Shown: positions 9,338-18,236 of the stretch, in pieces | Numbering within the stretch: position 1 is the stretch's first letter | Layout: the number at the start of each line of letters is the position of its first letter | NCBI RefSeq assembly: GCF_000739015.1 | Contig: NZ_JPUG01000066.1 | Span: 20,989-84,988 of the forward strand | Source: Microvirga sp. BSC39 | GTDB taxonomy: Bacteria; Pseudomonadota; Alphaproteobacteria; Rhizobiales; Beijerinckiaceae | Direction: 5' to 3' | DNA: 64,000 nucleotides | The notes under the pieces: generated by a model | Told to the model about the DNA's origin: nothing | Databases searched by the model: none | What the model saw: only the letters and a program-made list of their open reading frames with translations | Translations under genes and position numbers: made by a program

Positions 9338-10624
9338 TCAGTACTTGCGGACGATCGGAGCGGCCGGGATGGCGACGGCCGGGTTGTCCCAGCGGTAGCG
9401 CAGGCCAACCGACACGATATCGACGCTTGCATCCACGTCGGCCACGAAGGGCAGGCCCTCGTAGTCCTGGTGACCCGGAAGGATGCGGATATCCGTCTCC
9501 TTCGCGAAGATGTGCGTGTAGGCGACGTCGAAGGTCAGTTTGTCGTTCCACTGGTAGCTGGCGCCGACCGATGCCCAGATGCGATCATTGTCGGGCAGGC
9601 GTGTGGAGCGGACGTCCGTGTCGATCGGCGACTCCTCGTAGGCCACACCAGCGCGCAGCGTCAGCTGGTTGTTGAACTTGTAATCGAAGCCGAGGGAGTA
9701 GAAGTAGCCGTCATCGTAGTTGAGCGGGAGGTCGGTCACGACCACGCCACCCGGACCGGTGACCAGAGGCGTCTCGAGAACGCTCCAGTTCGTCCACTCG
9801 AAGCCGGCATGCACGGTCAGGGCCGGCGTGATGGCCTGGGAGATGCCGATGGTGAGCTGGTCCGGCGTGGTCAGGTCGGAGCTGATCGGGATCCGGCTGC
9901 CGGGAGCGGTCACCGTTCCCTCGAGCTCGTGGTCGATCCGCGAGCGATAGCCGATGCCGATCGAGGTGCCTGCGAACGGCGTGAGGGTCACGCCGGCCGT
10001 GAAGCCGAAGCCGATATCGTCACCGTCGAGGATGACGCTGGGAGCGCCCGGCGTGACGGCAGCGGCCCGCTTGAGGCGGATGTCGAAATACTGGAGGGAC
10101 GGACCGGCCGCGACGGACAGCCAGTTGTTCACCTTGATGCCGAGGACAGGGTTGACGTTCAGGGAGAACACCTTGGACGAGCGCGAGTAAACCTGACCGG
10201 CCCAGTTGTCCCGCGGATCCGTCACGAGCCCGTAGGGCGAAGTGGTGGACAGACCAACCCAGAGCATGTCGTTGATCTGGTAGGAATTGTAGCTCGCCGG
10301 AACGATGGCATCCTGGCCGATATCGCCGGATGCGCCGAACGCGAAGGTCGGCACGGACGGCAGCGGGTTGATGTCAACGCGCGGTACGATGAGCGACAGG
10401 CTCGCCTCGGTGTTCCAGCCCGGCATCATCGTGATGACGGCCGGGTTCCAGAACATGGAGGACAGATAGCCCGAACCGGATGCTGCGCCGGCGAACGAAA
10501 GCCCCTGAGCAGTAGCGCTCTGCTCGCGGATGCCGAAGGCACCGGCTTGGGCGCCGCCCTGAGCGGCGACGAGGGCTGCCAGCGAGACTGCAGCCAGGGT
10601 CAAAGAACGAGAGAGACGGCTCAT
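9338..10624 (-). CDS. OmpP1/FadL-family outer membrane transporter
   Basis: A 428-residue outer-membrane beta-barrel of the FadL family, which carries hydrophobic compounds such as long-chain fatty acids or aromatics across the outer membrane. A signal peptide (MSRLSRSLTLAAVSLAALVA...AQA) is followed by GAFGIREQSATAQGLSFAG, which matches the N-terminal plug segment of the family, and SSMFWNPA, the typical FadL motif. The rest shows alternating barrel strands, and the chain ends in RYRWDNP...VRKY. The start at 10624 is preceded by AGGAAA; a longer frame to 10705 lacks this. It could supply lipid carbon for PHA made by the neighbouring phaC, but that is inference. Confidence 0.92.
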   Translation of the reverse strand: MSRLSRSLTLAAVSLAALVAAQGGAQAGAFGIREQSATAQGLSFAGAASGSGYLSSMFWNPAVITMMPGWNTEASLSLIVPRVDINPLPSVPTFAFGASGDIGQDAIVPASYNSYQINDMLWVGLSTTSPYGLVTDPRDNWAGQVYSRSSKVFSLNVNPVLGIKVNNWLSVAAGPSLQYFDIRLKRAAAVTPGAPSVILDGDDIGFGFTAGVTLTPFAGTSIGIGYRSRIDHELEGTVTAPGSRIPISSDLTTPDQLTIGISQAITPALTVHAGFEWTNWSVLETPLVTGPGGVVVTDLPLNYDDGYFYSLGFDYKFNNQLTLRAGVAYEESPIDTDVRSTRLPDNDRIWASVGASYQWNDKLTFDVAYTHIFAKETDIRILPGHQDYEGLPFVADVDASVDIVSVGLRYRWDNPAVAIPAAPIVRKY

Positions 10625-11006
10625 GGAGTTTTCCTGCCCATTTGCTTCTTGTGCGGGCGAATCCCGCCTTGGGCACAATCTGCCAATGCTTAAATTTCGC
10701 CGCAATCTGATTATGAGACCACGTCCGGTTGTTAAGAAGTCATAAACCTTGCGTATTTGCTCCGATCAATACTTGAATGCACTTGGAGATTTTCTTAGCA
10801 CAATAAAGTATGGACCAATGGTTCATATATAAACAAATGTATTGACGGCTAATCGCCGGCTGTCATCTAACCCCTCCGAGAGCATGGATATCGCGCACTT
10901 TGTAGGAGCTCGTGGCAAAACAGCAACATATTTACGCCCAGAACATGCATTGTAGCGGAGCGGATTCGCGCCAATTATGCACATGCCGCAACGAGAGGAG
11001 CGTTTG
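10625..11006. other. AT-rich divergent intergenic region
   Basis: 382 bases without a credible gene lie between the divergent FadL-type porin and the fumarylacetoacetase-family gene. The centre (about 10700-10860) is clearly AT-rich and likely holds both promoters. An imperfect palindrome ATGGACCAATGGTTCAT (10809-10825, one mismatch between arms) may be a regulator site. Frames on either strand are short and lack signals. Confidence 0.5.
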
Positions 11007-11891
11007 ATGAAGTTGGTGAGATTTGGGGAAGCGGGACAAGAGAAGCCCGGGTTGGTCGATGCCCAGGGGCAGGTTCGTGACCTGTCGGGTCTCGTTCCCG
11101 ACATCACCGGAGCGACATTGTCCTCGGAGACCTTGAACCGCATCCGTCAGGCCGACCCGTCCAGCCTTCCGGTTGCGCCCTCTGGGCAGCGCCTGGGCGC
11201 CTGCGTGGGCCAGGTGCGCAATTTCATCGCCATCGGGTTGAACTATGCCGACCATGCCGCCGAGACAGGCGCGGCCATTCCGGCGGAGCCCATCGTGTTC
11301 AACAAGGCGCCGTCCTGCATTGTCGGGCCCAATGACGACGTGATCATCCCCCGCGGATCGCAGAAGACCGACTGGGAGGTCGAGCTAGCCATCGTGATCG
11401 GCGAGCGCGCGTCGTATATCGGGGCCAACGAGGCGCTGGATTTCGTCGCCGGCTACTGCGTCTGCAACGACGTCTCCGAGCGTGAGTTTCAGATCGAACG
11501 CGGCGGCACCTGGACCAAGGGCAAGGGCTGCCCGACCTTCGGGCCCCTTGGCCCCTGGCTCGTGACCAAGGATGAGATCCCCGACCCGCAGAACCTCTCC
11601 ATGTGGCTCGACGTGAACGGCGAGCGCGTGCAGAACGGCTCGACCAAGACCATGATCTTCAACGTGGCGCAGATCGTGTCTTACGTCTCGCACTTCATGA
11701 TCCTGGAGCCCGGCGACGTGATCACCACCGGCACCCCGCCCGGCGTCGGCATGGGGATGAAGCCGCAGCGCTTCCTGAAGGCCGGCGACGTGGTGTCGCT
11801 CGGCATCGAGGGCCTCGGCGAGCAGCGCCAGCGCTTCGTCGCCTTTGAGGGCAATGCCGTGGATACCAGCAAGAGCTGGAAGGGGCATTAG
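11007..11891 (+). CDS. Fumarylacetoacetate hydrolase family protein
   Basis: A 294-residue FAH-superfamily enzyme that probably cleaves or hydrates a small beta-diketo or acylpyruvate-type substrate. Family features are a GLNYADHAAE segment, the metal-binding DWEVELAIVIG stretch, GYCVCNDVSERE, WTKGKGCPTFGPLGPWLVT, and the C-terminal TGTPPGVGMG, the hallmark of the family. The start at 11007 has AGGAG seven bases upstream; an earlier ATG at 10977 lacks one. Exact substrate cannot be told; ureidoglycolate lyase-like and acylpyruvase annotations are both common for this subgroup. Confidence 0.92.
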   Translation: MKLVRFGEAGQEKPGLVDAQGQVRDLSGLVPDITGATLSSETLNRIRQADPSSLPVAPSGQRLGACVGQVRNFIAIGLNYADHAAETGAAIPAEPIVFNKAPSCIVGPNDDVIIPRGSQKTDWEVELAIVIGERASYIGANEALDFVAGYCVCNDVSEREFQIERGGTWTKGKGCPTFGPLGPWLVTKDEIPDPQNLSMWLDVNGERVQNGSTKTMIFNVAQIVSYVSHFMILEPGDVITTGTPPGVGMGMKPQRFLKAGDVVSLGIEGLGEQRQRFVAFEGNAVDTSKSWKGH

Positions 11892-11920
11892 CTCCAGCAG
11901 GAAAAACGCCTATTCATGTG

Positions 11921-12002
11921 ATGGCTGGGCTTATCCCGGCCATCTCTGTTTGAAAGGCGCTGCGCCTCTCACGAATGAGATCACCGGCACAAGGCCGGTG
12001 GT
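11921..12002 (+). repeat. Two-hairpin palindromic repeat, copy C
   Basis: ATGGCTGGG-N5-CCCGGCCAT (11921-11943, one G-T wobble) is followed 36 bases later by ATCACCGGC-acaag-GCCGGTGGT (11980-12002). It has the same order and spacing as copy D and fills the gap between the convergent FAH-family and argC genes. Confidence 0.85.
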
Positions 12003-12025
12003 GACAATCATAGCGACACTGCTCT

Positions 12026-12994
12026 TCAAATCAGCCCGAGCATCAGCTGAATGTTCTGCACCGCCGCCCCCGAGGCTCCCTTGCCGAGGTTGTCGAGGCG
12101 GGCGACCAAGAGCGCATGGCTGTAGCTGTCGTGCTGGAAGACGAAGAGCTCCAGCCGGTCCGTGTCGTTCAGGGCCTCCGGCTCGATGCGCTCGATCTTC
12201 TTGCCGTCCCGGATCGTGGGCACCACGCTCACGAGGCCACCGTCCTTGTAATGGCCCATGAGTGCCGACTCGAGATCGGCAGCCTTCGGCTTGCCCGGAA
12301 GCATGTCGAGGTGGAGCGGCACGCTCACCAGCATGCCCTGCCGGAAATTGCCCACCGAGGGAATGAAGATCGGACGCCGGGTCAGGCCGGTGTACTTCTG
12401 CAGCTCGGGCACATGCTTGTGCTCGAAGCCGAGGCCGTAGAGCTCGAAGGAAGGCGCCGTGCCGGCCTCGTAGGACTCGATCATAGAGCGCCCGCCGCCG
12501 CTGTAGCCGCTCACCGCATTCACGCTGATCGGATAATCGGCCGGCACGAGGCCGGCATCCACGAGAGGCCGGATGAGCGCGATGGCGCCGGTCGGATAGC
12601 AGCCCGGATTGGCCACCCGGTCAGCATTGGCAACGGCTTTCCGTTGCGCGGAATCGAGCTCCGCGAAGCCATAGGCCCAGCCGGGGCTCACCCGATGGGC
12701 CGTGCTGGCATCGAGAATGCGGGGCTTGTGTCCGCTCAGGCCGTCCACGAGGCTCACGGTCTCCCGGGCCGCATCGTCGTGGAGGCACAGCACCACGAGA
12801 TCGACCTCGGCCAGGATCTCGCGCTTGGCCGCCGGGTCCTTGCGCCGCGCCGGATCGATGCTGCGGATCGCGACGCCGGGCACGTCCTTCAGGCGCTCAC
12901 GGATGCCGAGGCCGGTGGTGCCCGCCTCCCCGTCGATGAAGACGGTCTTCGTCTGCTGGCTGAGGCCCGTTGATCTGTCGAGGGTCGAGGTCAT
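12026..12994 (-). CDS. argC: N-acetyl-gamma-glutamyl-phosphate reductase
   Basis: ArgC reduces N-acetylglutamyl phosphate to the semialdehyde in arginine synthesis, using NADPH. The 322-residue protein has a Rossmann start [17 protein letters not shown], the catalytic cysteine in [21 protein letters not shown] and a [12 protein letters not shown] segment, which marks the shorter type 2 ArgC group. The ATG at 12994 is preferred over one 18 codons upstream because homology begins only after it. In related genomes argC follows rplM-rpsI on the same strand; here a plus-strand DUF5872 gene and a terminator lie between. Confidence 0.94.
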   Translation of the reverse strand: MTSTLDRSTGLSQQTKTVFIDGEAGTTGLGIRERLKDVPGVAIRSIDPARRKDPAAKREILAEVDLVVLCLHDDAARETVSLVDGLSGHKPRILDASTAHRVSPGWAYGFAELDSAQRKAVANADRVANPGCYPTGAIALIRPLVDAGLVPADYPISVNAVSGYSGGGRSMIESYEAGTAPSFELYGLGFEHKHVPELQKYTGLTRRPIFIPSVGNFRQGMLVSVPLHLDMLPGKPKAADLESALMGHYKDGGLVSVVPTIRDGKKIERIEPEALNDTDRLELFVFQHDSYSHALLVARLDNLGKGASGAAVQNIQLMLGLI

Positions 12995-13068
12995 GGTCGA
13001 TCCAATCTGTCGTCGAGGCTGAGATAGGGCCAAGCGCACAGGCCCCACAAGGTTTCAGGAAAAAGAAA

Positions 13069-13089
13069 AGCCGCGCAGAGGGCGCGGCT
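13069..13089 (-). terminator. Hairpin with U-tract upstream of argC
   Basis: AGCCGCGC / GCGCGGCT with a five-base loop. On the minus strand it is followed by a run of T (complement of GAAAAAGAAAA), as in an intrinsic terminator. It lies 75 bases before the argC start, so it would stop transcripts entering argC from the right or act as an attenuator. Confidence 0.7.
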
Positions 13090-13234
13090 GGCAGACGAAC
13101 GGACAGGCAGCCGTCATCGCAGGCGCGCAGGCGCGGCGGACAGGCTACGTCGGATGTCTGAAACGATGATCATGGGCCGATCTATGAAGCCATACAGCCT
13201 GGCTTGTCAAGAATTGCGGCCGACGAGAGCTTCC

Positions 13235-13259
13235 GGAACCCTCGTGCGCCGGCGCGGTT
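13235..13259 (+). promoter_or_regulatory. EcfG-type general-stress promoter candidate
   Basis: GGAAC, 16 bases, then GGTT, one mismatch from the alphaproteobacterial GGAAC-N16/17-CGTT consensus. It lies 36 bases before the ATG of the DUF5872 gene, a sensible promoter position. Confidence 0.5.
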
Positions 13260-13295
13260 GCATCCGGAATCTCGGACAACAGGCAGGCGGCTCCA

Positions 13296-13811
13296 ATGGC
13301 AGGCACGGCGAAGAAGACGAACCCCAAGCTCTGGGAGACGGTGAAGGCAAAGGTCACGAAGAGCGCCAAGGGCGGCAAGGCGGGCCAATGGTCGGCCCGC
13401 AAGGCCCAGATGGCTGTGGCCGAGTACAAGAAGGAAGGCGGCGGCTACGAGGGCAGGAAGACCTCGGACAACCACCTCAAGCAGTGGGAGCAGGAGGATT
13501 GGGGCACGAAATCCGGCCGGAAGAGCCGGGAGACGGGCGAGCGCTACCTGCCGGCCAAGAGCCGTGATGCGTTGACGGACGGCGAGTACAAGCGGTCGTC
13601 GGACAAGAAGAGAGACGACACCCGTAAGGGCAAGCAGTTTTCGAAGCAGCCGCGCGACGTGGCAAAGAAGGCCGCTGCCGCACGCAAGAGCGCAACCCGG
13701 AGCGGCGCTTCGTCCACCACCAAGGCCCAGCTCATGGAGCGTGCCCGCAAGCGGGATATCCCGGGCCGATCGCGGATGAGCAAGGCGGAGCTGGAGCGTG
13801 CCTTGACGTAG
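13296..13811 (+). CDS. DUF5872-like basic protein with C-terminal Rho_N/SAP-like helix pair
   Basis: A very basic 171-residue protein. The N-terminal region (about 1-110) contains NPKLWETVKAKVTKSAKGGK, GQWSARKAQMAVAEYKKEGGGY, WGTKSGRKS, TGERYLPAKS and GKQFSKQP, the run of motifs that defines DUF5872, a domain of unknown function also found in phage and large-virus proteins. The C-terminus (about 140-170, KAQLMERARKRDIPGRSRMSK followed by AELERAL) has the KxxLxxxAxxxxIxGxSxMxKxEL pattern of Rho N-terminal/SAP-like nucleic-acid-binding motifs. Nucleic-acid binding is therefore likely but unproven. A stress-type promoter motif lies 36 bases upstream. The gene is opposite in strand to both flanking operons. 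Confidence 0.8.
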   Translation: MAGTAKKTNPKLWETVKAKVTKSAKGGKAGQWSARKAQMAVAEYKKEGGGYEGRKTSDNHLKQWEQEDWGTKSGRKSRETGERYLPAKSRDALTDGEYKRSSDKKRDDTRKGKQFSKQPRDVAKKAAAARKSATRSGASSTTKAQLMERARKRDIPGRSRMSKAELERALT

Positions 13812-13879
13812 AGCATCGTGCCGACCCGAAGGGTCGCGCCCGGCGATGCCGTCTTTCACAAAGAAAGCATCGGATGCAA

Positions 13880-13907
13880 AAAGGGCGGCCCGAGAGCCGC
13901 CCTTTTC
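13880..13907. terminator. Bidirectional terminator between DUF5872 gene and rpsI
   Basis: AAAAGGGCGGC / GCCGCCCTTTT form an 11-base perfect stem with a six-base loop. It is just beyond the rpsI stop on the minus strand and can also end the plus-strand DUF5872 transcript. Confidence 0.9.
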
Positions 13908-13928
13908 GAATGATTGGCTGAAGGAGCC

Positions 13929-14405
13929 TTAGCGCTTCGAGAACTGGAAGCTGCGGCGGGCCTTCTTCTTGCCGTACTTCTTACGCTCGACGACGCGCGG
14001 ATCGCGGGTCAGGAAGCCTTCCTTCTTGAGCGGGCCGCGAAGCTCCGGCTCATAGTAGGTCAGTGCCTTGGCGAGGCCGTGACGGACCGCGCCGGCCTGG
14101 CCGGACAGACCACCGCCGTCGACGTTGACGGTGATGTCGTACTGGCCTTCGCGCTGGGCGATCTGGAGCGGCTGCGCCAGGATCATGCGGAGCACGGGAC
14201 GGGCGAAATAGACCTCGGCCGTGCGGCCGTTGATCACGATCTTGCCAGAGCCGGGCTTGATCCACACGCGGGCAACCGCGTCCTTGCGCTTGCCGGTGGC
14301 ATAGGCGCGCCCGAGCGAATCGAGCTTCTGGACGTGCTTCGGAGCTTCCGGAGCGGTGGTCTGGGCGTTTTCACCCAGATCGGCGAGAGACTGAAGGGTC
14401 GCCAT
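13929..14405 (-). CDS. rpsI: 30S ribosomal protein S9
   Basis: S9 is a small-subunit head protein whose basic C-terminus reaches the P-site tRNA. The 158-residue protein has the family core [38 protein letters not shown], and the invariant tail ending [12 protein letters not shown]. The N-terminal ~30-residue extension is usual in alphaproteobacteria. It follows rplM by three bases, forming the conserved rplM-rpsI operon, and ends at a strong terminator. Confidence 0.98.
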   Translation of the reverse strand: MATLQSLADLGENAQTTAPEAPKHVQKLDSLGRAYATGKRKDAVARVWIKPGSGKIVINGRTAEVYFARPVLRMILAQPLQIAQREGQYDITVNVDGGGLSGQAGAVRHGLAKALTYYEPELRGPLKKEGFLTRDPRVVERKKYGKKKARRSFQFSKR

Positions 14406-14408
14406 GGA

Positions 14409-14873
14409 TTAGGCCCTCACGTTCTTGCTGTTGAGGGCCGCGACGTCCAGGACTTCCGGCTGCTGAGCGGTATGAGGATGCTCAGTGCCGCCATAGACGC
14501 GCAGGTTGCCCATGATCTGACGGAAAAGCGGGCCGCGGGGGAGCATGCGCTCCACAGCCTTCTCGACCACGCGCTCCGGGAAGCGGCCGTCGAGAATGAA
14601 ACGCGCGGTGCGCTCCTTGATGCCGCCCGGATAACCGGTGTGATGGTAGTACACCTTCTGCTCGCGCTTGCGGCCGGTGAACACCACCTTGTCGGCGTTG
14701 ATGACGATGACGTTGTCGCCGCAGTCGACGTGGGGCGTGTAGTTCGGCTTGTGCTTGCCACGCAGGCGCATGGCAACCACGGACGCGAGACGGCCCACAA
14801 CGAGGCCCTTCGCGTCGATCACAACCCACTTCTTCTCGACCTCGGCGGGCTTCAGCGAAGTCGTAGTCTTCAT
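14409..14873 (-). CDS. rplM: 50S ribosomal protein L13
   Basis: L13 is an early-assembly large-subunit protein. The 154-residue sequence shows [46 protein letters not shown] and the [20 protein letters not shown] segment near the end, all diagnostic. The start at 14873 matches the family N-terminus ([16 protein letters not shown]); an upstream frame to 14930 is not conserved in type. First gene of the rplM-rpsI operon. Confidence 0.98.
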   Translation of the reverse strand: MKTTTSLKPAEVEKKWVVIDAKGLVVGRLASVVAMRLRGKHKPNYTPHVDCGDNVIVINADKVVFTGRKREQKVYYHHTGYPGGIKERTARFILDGRFPERVVEKAVERMLPRGPLFRQIMGNLRVYGGTEHPHTAQQPEVLDVAALNSKNVRA

Positions 14874-15055
14874 TGCGCTGTATCCCGTTGGAGCCCTGGG
14901 GCTCAGGTTCTGAAAACGACAAACCGCCACGAAGTGCGGCGGCTAGTGAGGGCTGTTTAGTGTTTTCAGACAAGCAAGTCAACCGGAAATGGGCAGCCCT
15001 GCCTCGCCAGAAATATCAAAGAAAACATATACTTGTGCTTATATGGTATTAAAAC

Positions 15056-15069
15056 ACCACATATGTGGT
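15056..15069. promoter_or_regulatory. Perfect 14-base palindrome, possible operator
   Basis: ACCACATATGTGGT is a perfect palindrome in the AT-rich 294-base gap between divergent rplM and the glutathione transferase gene, 99 bases before the latter's start. A related half-site ATATGGT lies 9 bases to its left. Such symmetry suits a dimeric regulator; the regulator is unknown. Confidence 0.4.
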
Positions 15070-15167
15070 ATCTTAGCACCGCATCTAGTCGCGGCATTTC
15101 GGCAAAGACTATGCTTGGCCGTAACTCTGAGGCACAATGAGCCTATACCAATAACAAGGGGCTCTCC

Positions 15168-15794
15168 ATGGCTGATGCACTGATCTTCTTCACGAATCCC
15201 ATGTCGCGCGGCCGCATCGTGCGTTGGATGCTGGAGGAAACAGGCTGCGCCTACCGCACCGAGATTCTGGGTTTCGGGCCGGACATGAAAGCCTCCGGGT
15301 ACCGCTCCATCAACCCGATGGGCAAGGTGCCGGCCATCCTCCACGAGGGGACGGTCGTCACCGAGGCGGCGGCGATCTGCGCCTACTTGGCCGATGCCTT
15401 CCCCAATGCTAGGCTGGCGCCGCCTCCGGGCGATCCCCGCCGGGGCACCTATTACCGCTGGATGTTCTTCGCTGCCGGTCCGGTGGAGGCGGCCGTGAGC
15501 AACAAGTCGCTGGGCTTCGAGGTGCCGTCCGAGCGTCAGGGCATGGTCGGCTACGGCTCCATCGAGGACGTTCTGAACGCGCTGGAATATGCGGTATCCC
15601 AGTCCGAATACATCGCCGGGGATCAGTTCAGCGCCGCCGACGTCTATGTGGGCTCGCAGATCGGCTGGGGCATGATGTCTGGATCGATCGAGAAGCGGCC
15701 AGCCTTCGAGGCGTACTGGAACCGCATCGGCAACCGTCCGGCCTCTCTCAAAGCCCGCGCGATCGACGACGCACTCCTGCCGCCGAAGGCTTAA
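15168..15794 (+). CDS. Glutathione S-transferase family protein
   Basis: A 208-residue cytosolic GST-like protein, likely in detoxification or thiol chemistry. The N-terminal thioredoxin-like domain shows FFTNPMSRGRIVRWMLEE, NPMGKVPAILHEG (the cis-proline before the beta strand) and VVTEAAAICAYLADAFP (the glutathione-binding acidic/serine motif region). A helical C-terminal domain follows, with YIAGDQFSAADVYVGSQIGWG, the usual N-cap motif. It has a serine rather than cysteine at the expected N-terminal catalytic position. Likely monocistronic with a palindromic site upstream. Confidence 0.9.
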   Translation: MADALIFFTNPMSRGRIVRWMLEETGCAYRTEILGFGPDMKASGYRSINPMGKVPAILHEGTVVTEAAAICAYLADAFPNARLAPPPGDPRRGTYYRWMFFAAGPVEAAVSNKSLGFEVPSERQGMVGYGSIEDVLNALEYAVSQSEYIAGDQFSAADVYVGSQIGWGMMSGSIEKRPAFEAYWNRIGNRPASLKARAIDDALLPPKA

Positions 15795-15808
15795 ACCGGT
15801 TTTTTGCT

Positions 15809-16246
15809 TCAGCGGCGGTCCGGAATCGAATATGTCCCGGTCGCATGGCAGACCACGTCGGCGCTGCCTTCGGAGAAGATCGACACCTCGCCCACCGCCA
15901 ACCGCTTGCCCAGCTTCAGCAGGCGACAATCGGCAATGAGGTCGCGCTGCTCGGGCTTTCTCAGGAAGTTGAAGTTGAGGCTCGTGGTGACGGCGAGGGC
16001 CACCGGGCCGATATGGGCGAGAATCGCCACGTAGAAGGCAAGATCCGCCAGGGTCATCATGGCCGGCCCCGAGATCGTCCCTCCCGGCCGGATATGGCGC
16101 TCGTGATAGGTCATCCGCATCCGGGCCGAGAGAGGCCCGACCTCGTCCACGAAGTAGGTCTGCCCGCCCATGTGGATCTGGGGGAACTCACGGTCGAGAA
16201 AGGCCGCGAGTTCGTCTCGGGTCATGATGGGATGGTGCGATGCCAT
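15809..16246 (-). CDS. PaaI-type hotdog-fold thioesterase
   Basis: A 145-residue hotdog-fold protein of the PaaI thioesterase family, which hydrolyses acyl-CoA thioesters. The helix-strand core RPGGTISGPAMMTLADLAFYVAIL and the following VTTSLNFNFLRKP strand match the family; the usual aspartate or asparagine is present as LADLAF. Start choice is uncertain: ATGs at 16306, 16246 and 16225 are in frame and none has a clear ribosome site. The one at 16246 avoids overlap with the divergent CoA-binding gene. Confidence 0.82.
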   Translation of the reverse strand: MASHHPIMTRDELAAFLDREFPQIHMGGQTYFVDEVGPLSARMRMTYHERHIRPGGTISGPAMMTLADLAFYVAILAHIGPVALAVTTSLNFNFLRKPEQRDLIADCRLLKLGKRLAVGEVSIFSEGSADVVCHATGTYSIPDRR

Positions 16247-16297
16247 GAATGTGCGATGCTCATTGAACTGCCCTGCCCTATCCCATACGTTCCCTTC

Positions 16298-16822
16298 ATG
16301 AATCACGACAATTATCCGAACGATTACATCCGCGGCATCCTCAACAGCGTGAAGACCATCGCGCTGGTCGGCGCCTCGCAGAACCCGGCGCGCCCGAGCT
16401 GGATCGTCACCAAGTACCTGCTGGAGCGGGGCTACGACGTGATTCCGATTAATCCGGGGCTGGCCGGCACCGAGCTTCTGGGCAAGACGGTCTACGCCTC
16501 CCTGAAGGACGTGCCCGTGCCGATCGACATGGTCGAGGTGTTCCGCAACTCCGAGGCCGCCGGGCCCATCGCGGACGAGGCGCTGTCGCTCGACCCGCTG
16601 CCGAAGGTTCTCTGGATGCAGCTTTCCGTGCGCAACGACGAGGCGGCCGCCAAGGCCGAAGCGAAGGGCCTGCAGGTGGTCATGGACCGCTGCCCCAAGA
16701 TCGAGTTCGGCCGCCTCTCAGGCGAGATCTCCTGGCAGGGCGTCAACTCGCGGATGATCAGTGCGAAGAAGCCGGTCCTGTCGGGGAAGGGCTTCCAGAA
16801 ACTCAGCCTCAATCGACCGTAA
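16298..16822 (+). CDS. CoA-binding domain protein (YccU-like)
   Basis: A 174-residue single-domain Rossmann-fold protein of the CoA_binding_2 family. KTIALVGASQNPARPSWIVTKYL forms the nucleotide-binding loop, followed by GYDVIPINPGLAGTELLGKTVYAS and, near the end, VMDRCPKIEF. Related proteins bind CoA and have no agreed reaction. The start ATG matches the conserved N-terminus and lies head-to-head with the thioesterase gene, so the two may share a control region. metY follows after about 100 bases. Confidence 0.9.
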   Translation: MNHDNYPNDYIRGILNSVKTIALVGASQNPARPSWIVTKYLLERGYDVIPINPGLAGTELLGKTVYASLKDVPVPIDMVEVFRNSEAAGPIADEALSLDPLPKVLWMQLSVRNDEAAAKAEAKGLQVVMDRCPKIEFGRLSGEISWQGVNSRMISAKKPVLSGKGFQKLSLNRP

Positions 16823-16859
16823 GCCGGAGCGGCAGCCTCGCGTCCGCCGCCTTGACCGG

Positions 16860-16900
16860 AAGAACGTTTCGTTCTTTATAGAGAACAGAACGTCGTTCTT
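16860..16900 (+). promoter_or_regulatory. Two tandem inverted repeats upstream of metY
   Basis: AAGAACG-TTT-CGTTCTT (16860-16876) and AGAACG-T-CGTTCT (16887-16899) carry nearly the same arms, with centres 25 bases apart, 20-60 bases before the metY start. This looks like a double operator for a dimeric regulator. No SAM riboswitch fold was recognised here. Confidence 0.5.
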
Positions 16901-16920
16901 GAGAGGAAGAGGCCGCTGCC

Positions 16921-18204
16921 ATGTCCGACCGTCTGCCAGGTTTCAACACGCTCGCCATCCATGCCGGAGCGGCCCCCGATGCAGCCACTGGCGCGAGGGC
17001 CACGCCGATCTATCAGACGACCTCCTTCGTCTTCGACGACGTGGATCATGCCGCCTCCCTCTTCGGGCTTCAGGCCTTCGGCAACATCTATTCCCGCATC
17101 GGCAACCCGACCTGCGCGGTTCTCGAGGAGCGCGTCGCGGCACTGGAAGGCGGCACGGCGGCTCTGGCGGTCGCGTCTGGCCACGCGGCCGAGTTCCTGA
17201 CCTTCCACACCCTGCTCCAGCCCGGCGACGAGTTCATCGCAGCCAAGAAGCTCTATGGCGGCTCGATCAATCAGTTCAACCACGCCTACAAGAACTTCGG
17301 CTGGAATGTGGTCTGGGCCGATTCGGACGATCCGTCCTCCTTCGAGGCCGCCATTACGCCTAAAACCAAGGCGATCTTCGTCGAGTCCATCGCCAATCCG
17401 GGCGGCGTGATCGTGGATCTCAAGGCCATCGCGGCCATCGCCAAGAAGCACCGCATCCCATTCATCGTCGACAACACGATGGCGTCCCCCTACCTGATCC
17501 GCCCGTTCGAGCACGGGGCCGACATCATCGTGCATTCGGCGACCAAGTTCCTCGGCGGCCATGGCAACTCCGTGGGTGGCGTCATCGTGGATGGCGGCAC
17601 GTTCAACTTCGCCGGCGACGACCGCTACCCGATGCTCTCCAAGCCGCGGCCGGAATATGCCGGCATGGTGCTGGGCGAGACTTTTGGGAATTTCGGCTTC
17701 GCGATTGCGTGTCGCGTGCTCGGCCTGCGCGATCTCGGACCGGCGCTCTCGCCCTTCAATGCCTTCCTGATCCTCAACGGCATCGAGACCCTGCCCCTGC
17801 GCATGCAGCGCCACTCGGACAATGCGCTTGCCGTCGCCGAGCATCTGCAGGGCCACAGCAAGATCTCGTGGGTGAGCTACCCCGGCCTGCGCTCGGACCG
17901 CTACCATAACCTCGCACAGGAATACTGCCCCAAGGGCGCCGGAGCGGTGTTCACCTTCGGCCTGAAGGGCGGCTATGAGGCCGGCGTGAAGCTGGTGTCG
18001 AACCTCAAGCTGTTCTCGCACCTGGCCAATATCGGCGACACCCGGTCCCTGGTGATCCACCCGGCCTCGACCACGCACCGCCAGCTCACGGACGAGCAGA
18101 AAACCCAGGCGGGTGCTGGCCCGGAGGTGGTGCGCCTGTCCATCGGCCTCGAGGACACGCAGGACCTGATTGACGATCTGAACCAGGCCCTGGATGCGGC
18201 GTAA
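16921..18204 (+). CDS. metY: O-acetylhomoserine (thiol)-lyase
   Basis: MetY joins O-acetylhomoserine with sulfide or methanethiol to make homocysteine or methionine, using PLP. The 427-residue chain has [11 protein letters not shown], the [11 protein letters not shown] start of the Cys/Met metabolism PLP family, [42 protein letters not shown] and [11 protein letters not shown], with the PLP lysine at about K209. Length of about 430 and the insert [19 protein letters not shown] favour MetY over MetB/MetC/MetZ. A purine-rich GAGAGGAAGAGG ribosome site precedes the ATG. Two inverted repeats upstream suggest sulfur- or methionine-responsive repression. Confidence 0.95.
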   Translation: MSDRLPGFNTLAIHAGAAPDAATGARATPIYQTTSFVFDDVDHAASLFGLQAFGNIYSRIGNPTCAVLEERVAALEGGTAALAVASGHAAEFLTFHTLLQPGDEFIAAKKLYGGSINQFNHAYKNFGWNVVWADSDDPSSFEAAITPKTKAIFVESIANPGGVIVDLKAIAAIAKKHRIPFIVDNTMASPYLIRPFEHGADIIVHSATKFLGGHGNSVGGVIVDGGTFNFAGDDRYPMLSKPRPEYAGMVLGETFGNFGFAIACRVLGLRDLGPALSPFNAFLILNGIETLPLRMQRHSDNALAVAEHLQGHSKISWVSYPGLRSDRYHNLAQEYCPKGAGAVFTFGLKGGYEAGVKLVSNLKLFSHLANIGDTRSLVIHPASTTHRQLTDEQKTQAGAGPEVVRLSIGLEDTQDLIDDLNQALDAA

Positions 18205-18236
18205 GCCGCGCCCTGCACTCTACCACTCACCTTGTC

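Noticed and set aside
16823..16920. SAM riboswitch before metY
   Set aside because: None of the SAM-II pseudoknot landmarks was recognised; the leader is occupied by two inverted repeats.
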